Shown here piece by piece: positions 5,508 to 10,653 of a DNA stretch of 10,653 bases (position 1 is the first letter of the stretch; each line of letters opens with the position of its first letter). The stretch is taken from contig JAGVYX010000018.1 of the NCBI GenBank assembly GCA_018303045.1, positions 1-10,653 of the forward strand, given 5' to 3'. A program made the translations under genes and the position numbers. This DNA is from Candidatus Woesearchaeota archaeon. GTDB lineage: Archaea; Nanobdellota; Nanobdellia; Woesearchaeales; GW2011-AR9. The notes under the pieces were generated by a model. It had not been told where the DNA came from, made no database searches, and worked only from the letters and a program-made list of their open reading frames with translations.

Positions 5508-5795
5508 ATGATTACCAAAGAACAAGTAATTGAGGCCTGTAAAACTTACCACGACCCTGAAATTGGCATTGATATCTGGACTTTAGGCTTGATTTATGAT
5601 ATCCAAATAAAAAAAAATAATGAAGTCTATGTGAAACTAACCTTTACCTCTCCTATGTGCCCCTATGGCCCGCAAATGGTGGAAGAGATTAAATCGGAGA
5701 TCAAAAAACGCGGAGCTGGCCAGGTGGACATTGACATAACTTTTGACCCTCCTTGGAAGCCTTCCGAAGAGTTGAGGGAAATGATGGGAGTTTGA
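5508..5795 (+). CDS. MIP18/DUF59-family protein, SufT-like Fe-S assembly or maturation factor
   Basis: A 95-residue protein of the MIP18 (DUF59) family, whose members act in Fe-S cluster assembly or delivery (bacterial SufT, eukaryotic CIA2, and the N-terminal domain of some Mrp proteins). The family signature DPE-I-G-I-D-I-W-x-LGLIYD spans about residues 16-31, and the conserved cysteine is in TSPMCPYGP (about Cys51). The C-terminal FDPPWKPSEE is also typical. It is close to the normal minimal length (about 100). The ATG at 5508 is preferred; an in-frame TTG at 5481 would place nine extra residues over a hairpin. It is the last gene of the SUF island, and its role fits: clusters built on SufBC could be handed on with its help. 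A function in phenylacetate degradation (PaaD-like) is possible by family but not supported by context. Confidence 0.9.
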   Translation: MITKEQVIEACKTYHDPEIGIDIWTLGLIYDIQIKKNNEVYVKLTFTSPMCPYGPQMVEEIKSEIKKRGAGQVDIDITFDPPWKPSEELREMMGV

Positions 5796-5844
5796 ATGTC
5801 AACTAGTTTTCAAATAAACGTTTGAGCATACCCTGCCGCATATT

Positions 5845-5899
5845 CTGCAAAAGCAGCCCCCAACACCAAACGAGAATCCGCTCTAGGCCCATGATTCTC
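5845..5899. terminator. hairpins in the convergent gap, possible bidirectional terminator
   Basis: Between the convergent DUF59 and coiled-coil genes there are two inverted repeats: CTGC-AAAA-GCAG (5845-5856) and GAGAATC/GATTCTC (5872-5878 and 5893-5899), the latter touching the stop codon of the coiled-coil gene. No long T-tract is present on either strand, so terminator function is uncertain. Nothing gene-like is visible in 5796-5897. Confidence 0.3.
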
Positions 5900-6728
5900 A
5901 GTTATTTCCAGCCTGAAAAGCCAAAATATCTTCCATCCGCAGTTTTTTTCTGGCTTTTATTTTCTCTTCCACTTCTTCGGTTTTTTGCCTTACCTTCTCT
6001 TTAAAGCTTTGGCTATTTCTTTCCCGGCTTTCTTTTTCGCCGGCTTTTTCTTTTTTCTTTAATTCATCAATGTGTTTTCTTAATTCGTTAAGCTCGGCTT
6101 TAAATTTGGCCTGTTCCTGCGATTTGTCTTTTTCCTCTTTTCTTAGCGCTTTTAATTCATCATACAGCTTATTTAATTCTTCGTACTTGGCTTGCGAGAA
6201 TTGGGCTTTTTCCTGAACTTCCTGATGAACGTCCTGAGCCTGCTGTTTGTTTTCTCTAAATTCAGCAGCGGCTTTTCTTAATTCCTGAGTTAGTTTATAT
6301 TTCTCTGCTAATTGGCTATATCTATTCTTTAGCTCCTTAATTTTTTTTCTTAATCCCAGTTCTTTAGTAAACGGCATGGCTTCTGTTTCAATTTTCCTTT
6401 CCAGCCGGTCAATCAGGACTTTAATTGATCGCGGATTTTGGTATTCGGTATCTGACGCCCCTTTGTTCTTTTCTTCTGCCTCTTTCCTGCTTTGGCTCTT
6501 TTCCTTAACTGCCTCGTTAAAAACATCGCGCTGTTGTTTTAGGGCTTTAACTTCAGAGGTTAAGGTCTCTCTCTCCGAGCGCAAAGATTGGACTTTAGAT
6601 ACTAACTGCCTGATTTTAGCCCTAATAGCCTGAAGCTGCTGGAACAAGTTTTTTTCCAGCTCCCGAAGAGAGTTAAATTTTTCAAAAGACTCTTTTAAAT
6701 TGCCGTCGTTAGAACCTGACTCGCTCAT
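5898..6728 (-). CDS. archaeal coiled-coil protein (COG1340-like)
   Basis: A 276-residue, highly charged protein almost wholly predicted as alpha-helical coiled coil (Lys, Glu, Gln and Leu heptads from about residue 15 to 260), with one break near residues 88-108 (KGASDTEYQNPRSIKVLIDRL region) that may form a hairpin between two long helices. The C-terminus ends in KKLRMEDILAFQ, resembling the conserved tail of archaeal COG1340 proteins. The family is widespread in archaea but of unknown function; its location beside ribosomal stalk genes suggests a link to translation, which is only inference. There is no signal peptide or membrane segment. The start at 6728 is the first Met before the coiled coil. 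It lies 98 bases downstream of rpl12 behind a strong T-tract, so it may have its own promoter. Confidence 0.7.
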   Translation of the reverse strand: MSESGSNDGNLKESFEKFNSLRELEKNLFQQLQAIRAKIRQLVSKVQSLRSERETLTSEVKALKQQRDVFNEAVKEKSQSRKEAEEKNKGASDTEYQNPRSIKVLIDRLERKIETEAMPFTKELGLRKKIKELKNRYSQLAEKYKLTQELRKAAAEFRENKQQAQDVHQEVQEKAQFSQAKYEELNKLYDELKALRKEEKDKSQEQAKFKAELNELRKHIDELKKKEKAGEKESRERNSQSFKEKVRQKTEEVEEKIKARKKLRMEDILAFQAGNN

Positions 6729-6759
6729 AATTTAATCCCTTTTGTTGTTGACTGAAAAC

Positions 6760-6782
6760 GAGAAAAATGAAAAATTTTTCTC
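6760..6782. other. 23-bp inverted repeat upstream of the coiled-coil gene
   Basis: GAGAAAAA (6760-6767) and TTTTTCTC (6775-6782) are perfect inverse complements around a 7-base spacer. It sits in the leader region of the coiled-coil gene (start 6728) and could be a hairpin in that mRNA or part of a terminator region after rpl12. Confidence 0.5.
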
Positions 6783-6784
6783 TA

Positions 6785-6801
6785 GTTCATACTTTATGAA
6801 C
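6785..6801. promoter_or_regulatory. 17-bp inverted repeat between rpl12 and the coiled-coil gene
   Basis: GTTCATA (6785-6791) and TATGAAC (6795-6801) are perfect inverse complements with a 3-base centre (CTT). On the minus strand its middle (TTCATAAAG) weakly resembles a TATA element. It may be an operator/promoter site for the coiled-coil gene or a 3' hairpin of the rpl12 mRNA. Confidence 0.4.
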
Positions 6802-6804
6802 AAT

Positions 6805-6821
6805 AAAAAAAGAAAAAAAAA
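6805..6821 (-). terminator. T-tract terminator after rpl12
   Basis: Read on the minus strand, five bases after the rpl12 stop, there is T9-C-T7. Runs of T on the non-template strand are the main intrinsic termination signal in archaea. A hairpin follows (6785-6801) rather than precedes, as is acceptable for archaeal termination. Confidence 0.7.
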
Positions 6822-6826
6822 CATTT

Positions 6827-7141
6827 CTATCCAAAGAGAGCTCCCAAACCAGCAGCAGCCGATTCTTCAGCTTTCTTATCGTCCTCTTTAGATTTTTCTT
6901 CTTTTTTGGCTTCTTGCGCAGGCGCAGAACTGCCGGCTGAAGCAACAGCTGCTGGCGCGGCGGTTATTGCTGCTTTCTTTACAGCTTCATTAATGTCCAC
7001 GCCTTCCAGCGCGGCCACTAGAGCTTTGACGCGAGCGTCGTCGGCAGAAACTCCAGCAGCCTTTAAAATTGCTTTAACAGCATCTTCGGTAATTTTTTTT
7101 CCTGCTTTATGAAGCAACATTGCAGTGTATATGTATTCCAT
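6827..7141 (-). CDS. rpl12: ribosomal protein L12 (archaeal P1 type)
   Basis: The acidic stalk protein of the large ribosomal subunit; several dimers bind L10 and recruit translation factors. The 104-residue product has the archaeal/eukaryotic P1 layout: N-terminal dimerisation helices MEYIYTAMLLHKAGKKI and VKAILKAAGV (about 1-60), an Ala-rich hinge (about 58-75), a Lys/Glu-rich linker and the conserved factor-binding end GLGALFG. It is unrelated to bacterial L7/L12 in fold. The ATG complement at 7139-7141 has a strong ribosome binding site (GGAGGAG on the minus strand at 7148-7154). It starts 27 bases after rpl10 and ends the rpl1-rpl10-rpl12 unit at the T-tract 6805-6821. Confidence 0.95.
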   Translation of the reverse strand: MEYIYTAMLLHKAGKKITEDAVKAILKAAGVSADDARVKALVAALEGVDINEAVKKAAITAAPAAVASAGSSAPAQEAKKEEKSKEDDKKAEESAAAGLGALFG

Positions 7142-7168
7142 TAAAATCTCCTCCGTCTAAGTTTAGTG

Positions 7169-8479
7169 TTATTTCCTAAGCGTACCTGTTTTCTTTAATT
7201 TTTGATACAACTCTTCCGCCTCTTTTATTGAAGCATCTTTTTTATTTTTAACTTTTTTTTCGGCTTGCTCCTGTTCAGCGATTTTCAACTCTTCTTCTAC
7301 TAATTTCTCTGCTGACAGCTGTTGGGCGGTTATTCTTTCAGCCCTGATAGTGGCGTTATCTTTATCAAATTTTTTCTTAAGAGTTTCTTTGATCAAATCC
7401 TGAGCTGTGGGAAATTCAGGGGTCTCCTTAGAGGCAGCTGGCGGCCGATCCGTTGATTCTTTGGCTTTTTCAGCAGTGTTGGATTTCAGCTCCCGGTCTT
7501 CAGGATTGGCAGCATTGTCAAAATATTCGCTACTGCTGCTAATGGGCAGGTTAGATTTAACCTCTTCTTTAGGTTCGTCATTTTCTGGGTTGTTAAGATT
7601 ATTATCATTAGTATTTGCTTTCTTCTCCGGCAGCTGGGCTGTCCCCATTACTGTCCCCATTAACGCTGCGGCTTGCCGTTCCACTTTGCCAATTACTTCT
7701 TCAGCCGTTAGATCAATAATCATATTTTGTTCCAAGGCCAAAGCTTTAGCTTCTCTAAAGGCCTTTTGCAGCAGCCCTTCGATAGTCTCGGCAGTAGCAT
7801 AAGCCGCTTCCATAGCCAAATTCATCGCCCATTGAGCCGCCGCAGTAATTTTGTCCAAGTATTCGGCTTCATCAATGTGCAATTGCTGAGCTTCAAATAC
7901 TAAGCCGTTTTCCCAAGCGGCAACTAGACTTAACCCTACTTCCATGGGCTTGATGTCTAACCTCTTTAATGTTTCAGCTACTTTTGCGGAAATGGGTTCT
8001 CCTTCCTTGACAATGACGGCATCGCTGATTATTGCCAACTTGCCCGCTTCTACTTTAGTTTTAATGCCCACGGCAGCCAGTTCTGAAATTATTGGTCCGG
8101 GGGCAAAATTGGTTGGCCCGGCTTTAACGATAATATCTCTAGGCGCAGCTTGCCCGACCTTGGCTGAAGCGGGAGATTTATTCTTTTGAATAATTTTATA
8201 GAGAGCAAAAGGATTGCTTTTGCTGAATAATAGGGCGGGCATGCCTTTAATTTTGTCTTTTAATTGCTGGATATTTTCTTTGCCTGATTCCTGAAGGGCT
8301 AATTCCAGCAGTTTTTTTCGGGCCATAACTAATTTAATCTCATTTTTTAACAGCAAAGCCCGCATTTTCTGCAATTGCTGCGCCGGCAGGCTTTGCAGGT
8401 TTACAATTCCCACCAACGGGTAATCTCTAATGGATTTAGTCAACTCTTGCACAAATAACTTTTTTTCTTCGCTGGCCAT
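7169..8479 (-). CDS. rpl10: ribosomal protein L10 (archaeal P0), with unusual long C-terminal tail
   Basis: Base of the ribosomal stalk. Residues 1-105 form the rRNA-binding domain (VQELTKSIRDYPLVGIVNL, NPFALYKIIQKNKSPA); 106-195 hold the archaeal insertion domain (AAPRDIIVKAGPTNFAPGPI, LDIKPMEVGLSLVAAWENG); 205-280 form the helical spine that binds L12 dimers. From about 283 the protein departs from the norm: an Asn/Glu/Ser-rich, probably disordered stretch (283-352), a PTAQDL motif (357-362), a Lys/Glu helix and the end LYQKLKKTGTLRK. The usual GLGALFG end, shared with L12 in most archaea, is absent. Length 436 is well above the typical 290-340. The ATG overlaps the rpl1 stop by one base (TAATG), with GGTGA upstream, implying translational coupling. 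A 12-bp tandem repeat at 7639-7662 duplicates four residues (GTVM/GTAQ region) at the spine-tail border. Confidence 0.93.
   Translation of the reverse strand: MASEEKKLFVQELTKSIRDYPLVGIVNLQSLPAQQLQKMRALLLKNEIKLVMARKKLLELALQESGKENIQQLKDKIKGMPALLFSKSNPFALYKIIQKNKSPASAKVGQAAPRDIIVKAGPTNFAPGPIISELAAVGIKTKVEAGKLAIISDAVIVKEGEPISAKVAETLKRLDIKPMEVGLSLVAAWENGLVFEAQQLHIDEAEYLDKITAAAQWAMNLAMEAAYATAETIEGLLQKAFREAKALALEQNMIIDLTAEEVIGKVERQAAALMGTVMGTAQLPEKKANTNDNNLNNPENDEPKEEVKSNLPISSSSEYFDNAANPEDRELKSNTAEKAKESTDRPPAASKETPEFPTAQDLIKETLKKKFDKDNATIRAERITAQQLSAEKLVEEELKIAEQEQAEKKVKNKKDASIKEAEELYQKLKKTGTLRK
7639..7662. repeat. 12-bp exact tandem repeat in rpl10
   Basis: CTGTCCCCATTA occurs twice in direct succession. 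On the coding strand it gives an in-frame four-residue duplication within ALMGTVMGTAQ, just where the conserved spine of L10 changes into the variable tail. Confidence 0.7.
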
Positions 8480-9117
8480 TAGACCTTCACCGGTTTACCC
8501 ATGGTGGATTTTAAGGATACGTTTTTGATATTTTGTATTTCATTGGGCAGGTTTTTGGCAGCCGTCTGGTAGATTGTGAAAATATTGTCAATGATTTCTT
8601 CATCAGCCTGGCTTTCTTTTCCCACCACGCATTGCAGATTAAGGCCTTTTTTAGCCGTTAGCCTTAAAGTGGAATTCAATTTTTTAACCAAGGGCTCAAT
8701 GTTGGCATTAGGCGGCACAACGCATCCCAGCTTGGGATTGGGCATTTTGCCTCTTGTTCCCAGCACTTTGCCGAATTCAGCTGCAACTTTGGGCATTAAA
8801 TTAGCCTGGGCAATAAAATAATCAAATTCTTCTGCGAGCTTTTTTTGCAGCTTGGGATCTTTATATTTAAAAAATTCGCTTTCCCGGATAATCAGATCGC
8901 ATTTTTTACCGGCGTGATCTGCCAGCTGCTGGTCTACAAAAGCGGCTATTTTTACCTTCTTGCCTTTGGAATAATGCAGGGTGGCAAAAAAGTCTACCGG
9001 AGCAGTTTTTAGAACCAGATTTTTTAGATTAATAATTAAATCGTAAGATTGAGGGAATTTTCGTTTAGGCTGTTTTTTGACTTCTTCCAAAGCCTGCTTA
9101 ATTTGTTCTTTATTCAT
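8479..9117 (-). CDS. rpl1: ribosomal protein L1
   Basis: L1 forms the mobile L1 stalk at the E-site of the large subunit and, in many organisms, represses its own operon by binding its mRNA. The 212-residue product has normal archaeal length. Family segments: the N-terminal helix MNKEQIKQALEEV, FPQSYDLIINLKNL (about 22-35) and the signature GTRGKMPNPKLGCVVPPNANI (about 120-140), followed by VKKLNSTLRLTAKKG and the C-terminal VSLKSTMGKPVKV. I chose the ATG complement at 9115-9117 because it has an ideal Shine-Dalgarno sequence (AGGAGGT on the minus strand, 9123-9129); an upstream in-frame start at 9138 would put that motif inside the gene. It is the first gene of rpl1-rpl10-rpl12; no rpl11 precedes it here. 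Confidence 0.95.
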   Translation of the reverse strand: MNKEQIKQALEEVKKQPKRKFPQSYDLIINLKNLVLKTAPVDFFATLHYSKGKKVKIAAFVDQQLADHAGKKCDLIIRESEFFKYKDPKLQKKLAEEFDYFIAQANLMPKVAAEFGKVLGTRGKMPNPKLGCVVPPNANIEPLVKKLNSTLRLTAKKGLNLQCVVGKESQADEEIIDNIFTIYQTAAKNLPNEIQNIKNVSLKSTMGKPVKV

Positions 9118-9127
9118 TAATAACCTC

Positions 9128-9159
9128 CTACAAATCATGCTTTCCTGCGCATGTGGTAG
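9128..9159 (-). promoter_or_regulatory. two-stem hairpin in the rpl1 leader, possible autoregulatory site
   Basis: On the minus strand CTAC, CA, CATGC, an 8-base loop, GCATG, ATTT, GTAG can fold: inner stem 9136-9140 with 9149-9153, outer stem 9128-9131 with 9156-9159, with an asymmetric internal loop. The outer stem overlaps the first G of the Shine-Dalgarno sequence, so folding could affect rpl1 translation. L1 is known to bind a stem-internal-loop structure in its own mRNA in several archaea; that this is such a site is an inference from position and shape only. Confidence 0.4.
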
Positions 9160-9191
9160 TTTTATCGGTTTAAAGCTGGTTATGGCTGCTT

Positions 9192-9201
9192 ATTTATAAA
9201 T
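9192..9201 (-). promoter_or_regulatory. TATA box of the rpl1-rpl10-rpl12 operon
   Basis: ATTTATAAAT contains a perfect archaeal TATA box and is itself palindromic. Transcription on the minus strand would start near 9165-9172, giving a leader of about 50 bases that contains the hairpin at 9128-9159 and the Shine-Dalgarno sequence. Confidence 0.65.
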
Positions 9202-9388
9202 GTTTGTGGCTTGTTTTGTTACGCTGAAACGAAGCTTAGATACTGAATCGAAGATTACCTTCAATAAAAAGTAGTTAAACAAAATTTTCTTTGAGTTAAG
9301 ATAGTAAGAACGGGGCACTAACAAATGGACTTCTTAAATTCTAAGAGGGCAAAAACTAGGATGTAAAAAACTAAGATTGGGGCTCTCT
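9202..9388. other. intergenic region without recognisable gene
   Basis: Together with the rpl1 leader and promoter this makes a 271-base gap. I see no open reading frame, tRNA or repeat here. On the minus strand T6 at 9365-9370 and T5 near 9353-9357 follow the dehydrogenase gene and may act as its terminator. Confidence 0.5.
9365..9370 (-). terminator. possible T-tract terminator after the SDR gene
   Basis: T6 on the minus strand about 20 bases after the SDR stop, followed by a second T5 tract further on. There is no strong hairpin, but archaeal termination does not need one. Confidence 0.35.
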
Positions 9389-9730
9389 CTACAATGTATA
9401 ACCACCATCTACTACGATAGTCTGACCAGTAATTCCATCATTCTGTATTAATGAAATAACTGCTTCTGCAATTTCATCAGGTTTAACCAATCTACCAATG
9501 GGAATTTTACTAACAACATTATCAATAAAATCTTGAGATAAACTTGCTTTTAATAATGGAGTTTCTGTATATCCGGGAGCGACAGAATTAACTTCAATTC
9601 TCCCTTTAAGCTTTTTTGCAAATGCTTTTGTATATGCTTCAACTTCAGCTTTTACTCCACTAGCCAAAATTGAGTCTTGATCTGGATTTATTCCATAAAT
9701 TGAAGATATGTTAACAATCTTTCCTGCCAT
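9389..9730 (-). pseudogene. C-terminal part of a short-chain dehydrogenase/reductase (SDR), broken
   Basis: This frame carries the second half of an SDR oxidoreductase: GKIVNISSIYG (residues 3-13, containing the catalytic-type serine), KAEVEAYTKAFAKKL (27-41), RIEVNSVAPGYTETPLL (44-60), KPDEIAEAVISLI (83-95) and TGQTIVVDGGYTL at the end, all typical of FabG-like SDRs. The Met at 9730 is not the true start; the gene begins at 9978 in another frame. The active-site YxxxK is altered: the position four before the lysine of ASGVK is alanine, not tyrosine, which would be unusual for an active reductase. The missing middle (see 9688-9978) removes the NNAG region. It transcribes toward rpl1, behind the radical SAM gene. 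Confidence 0.75.
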
Positions 9731-9978
9731 CGCCCTTGCTCATTCTTAATAACCTCAAATATGTTTCTAACTTCTTCCTCAGAAGAAACATCACATTCAA
9801 CATAAAACGCCTTTAATCCATCTTGTTGAAATTCTGCTTGAAGTTTAATGCCTTTATCTCTAGAATTATGAGAATTAAAATAGACAACAGAGCCTAACCT
9901 ACACAGTTTCTCTCCAATCGCTCTTCCAATTCCTCTTGTAGAGCCGGTAACTAATGCAACTTTATCTCGGATTTCCAT
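9688..9978 (-). pseudogene. N-terminal part of the same SDR, ending at a frame break
   Basis: The first 83 residues are a normal SDR N-terminus: KVALVTGSTRGIGRAIGEKL with the nucleotide-binding TGxxxGIG (11-18), and the acidic CDVSSEEEV (62-70). After NEQGR (about residue 83) the frame reads the following sequence out of phase until a stop; the true continuation, MAGKIVNISS, is in another frame (9389-9730). A complete SDR of about 245-250 residues has about 50 residues between these points, including the NNAG motif and a long helix; they are absent. The junction lies at about 9728-9740. The ATG at 9978 is preceded by only 18 bases, mostly a T-tract, after the radical SAM gene. This is either a real decayed gene or a sequence/assembly deletion. 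Confidence 0.75.
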
Positions 9979-9983
9979 AATAT

Positions 9984-9996
9984 AAAAAAGAAAAAA
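9984..9996 (-). terminator. T-tract between the radical SAM and SDR genes
   Basis: T6-C-T6 directly follows the stop of the radical SAM frame on the minus strand and resembles the T9-C-T7 tract after rpl12. It may terminate or attenuate transcription into the SDR gene, which starts right after it. Confidence 0.4.
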
Positions 9997-10275
9997 TTAA
10001 GCAGCTTTTTCTAACTCGAAAATGCTTTGTCTTGTTCCTCTGATTTTTCCATCTGGAAGAACCGTTACAAAACCTTCTGGCAGCATTCTTTCATCATGGT
10101 TTGCTCCTAAGACAGGAACGTAACGTGCAAAGTCTTCAACAAAGATGTCTCCAAACTTATCTTCAAGTCTCTGCTTTTTTTCGGCTATTGCAGAGTTTAC
10201 ATCTTGCTTTGCTGTTCCAAGCGCTCGTCCTATTGATTGCATTGGTCTAACTAACAGACTTGAGCCAGTTAAGTA
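9997..10275 (-). pseudogene. C-terminal part of a radical SAM protein, separated by a frameshift
   Basis: This frame completes the radical SAM protein at 10269-10653. Before its first Met (10242) the same frame already reads LTGSSLLVRPMQSIGRALG, which resembles the conserved R-x-x-P-x-x-x-x-GR strand late in the radical SAM barrel of peptide- or cofactor-modifying enzymes. The rest (about 80 residues) includes VLPDGKIRG, similar to the segment after the barrel that normally introduces a SPASM-type cysteine domain, but no cysteines are present, so no auxiliary Fe-S cluster is expected. Adding one base near 10271-10276 would join both parts without losing residues (ELVELHT-LTGSSLLVRP), so this break looks like a simple one-base frameshift. 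Confidence 0.65.
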
Positions 10276-10653
10276 TGCAATTCCACTAATTCATCAAGCC
10301 GATCTGTTGAAATAGTTGTGCTGATTTCAACAGGTACATCAAGACCTCGGGTATAATCAATTGCTTGCCGAGCAACCTTCCATGAGCCTTCTCCACGTCT
10401 CACGTCATGTGAGTATGGACTTGCACTATCAAGACTTATCTGAACTCGCTCTAATTCTTGAAGCATATCTTCATATTGGCCATTTAGTTTTAGACCGTTA
10501 CTTAAGATGCTGGTTAGTAATCCTTGTCCCAAAGCGTAGCCGATTATCTCCGGCGAGTCTTTCCTTGCCATGACTTCGCCGCCAGTAAACAACGCACTTT
10601 CAGCTCCGTATTTCCGAGTAACATCTATTGCTTGCTTCCATTCGCCAAGCTTT
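10269..10653 (-). pseudogene. radical SAM protein, partial at window edge and frameshifted
   Basis: The frame is open to the right edge, reading LGEWKQAIDVTRKYGAESAL into FTGGEVMARKD, the glycine-rich GGE motif that contacts S-adenosylmethionine in radical SAM enzymes. Further segments are IGYALGQGLLTSILSNGLKL, RVQISLDSASPYSHD (the typical IS-LD strand) and VPVEISTTIS, ending at a stop (10269-10271) where the barrel should continue. The CxxxCxxC cluster-binding motif should lie beyond the right edge of the window, so activity cannot be judged. Being an enzyme that uses SAM radicals, it needs a 4Fe-4S cluster, i.e. a client of the SUF system, but no direct link is shown. The substrate is unknown; peptide (RiPP) modification is one possibility. 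Confidence 0.75.

Noticed and set aside
5822..6004. Plus-strand open frame over the end of the coiled-coil gene
   Set aside because: Low-complexity Phe/Leu/Pro composition comes from the reverse of Lys/Glu codons; no ribosome binding site.
7407..7802. Long open frame on the plus strand inside rpl10
   Set aside because: It is antisense to a clearly real ribosomal gene, has a Ser/Leu-rich composition typical of reverse reading and no family features.
9118..9138. Longer rpl1 start at 9138
   Set aside because: It would put the ideal Shine-Dalgarno sequence inside the gene; the ATG at 9117 is correctly spaced from it and fits L1 family length.
1..10653. tRNA, rRNA, CRISPR arrays, insertion sequences
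   Set aside because: I found no cloverleaf-like genes, regularly spaced repeats, transposase-like proteins or terminal inverted repeats.

Overview
The window looks like part of an archaeal chromosome, most probably from the DPANN group (Woesearchaeota/Pacearchaeota-like). The reasons are an archaeal L1-L10-L12 (P0/P1 stalk) ribosomal cluster, an L12 ending in GLGALFG, TATA boxes of the TTTATAAA type, an archaeal XRE-type regulator family (COG2522-like), an archaeal coiled-coil protein (COG1340-like), compact AT-rich organisation and an unusual long-tailed L10. The exact lineage is an inference.

Positions 1-540 hold one unrecognised 100-residue gene. Positions 543-5795 (+ strand) hold an iron-sulfur cluster assembly (SUF) island: a small helix-turn-helix regulator with four C-terminal cysteines, sufB, a cysteine desulfurase fused to a SufU-type scaffold domain, sufC, an isochorismatase-like cysteine hydrolase, and a MIP18/DUF59 (SufT-like) protein. 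The promoter in front has a clear TATA box abutted by a perfect 14-bp palindrome, a good candidate operator for the regulator. No sufD is present, so a SufB2C2 complex is expected. The desulfurase part is interrupted: about 18-20 residues, including the GTTE-type cofactor-binding segment, are missing at an AT-rich junction near 2641-2653, and the frame changes there.

Positions 5796-5897 are a short convergent intergenic region with hairpins. Positions 5898-9117 (- strand) read, in transcription order, rpl1, rpl10, rpl12 and then, after a strong T-tract terminator, a coiled-coil protein gene. The rpl1 promoter (TATA at 9192-9201) is followed by a leader that can fold next to the Shine-Dalgarno sequence. 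L10 carries a tail of about 155 residues that lacks the usual GLGALFG end.

Positions 9389-10653 (- strand) hold two damaged accessory genes: a radical SAM protein running off the right edge, with an apparent one-base frameshift, and a short-chain dehydrogenase/reductase with an internal deletion plus frame change. Three broken genes in about 10 kb could mean real gene decay or sequence/assembly error, and only read-level evidence can decide. Several intergenic gaps in the SUF island also contain hairpins or short imperfect tandem duplications at gene starts, a recurring pattern not explained by the genes themselves.
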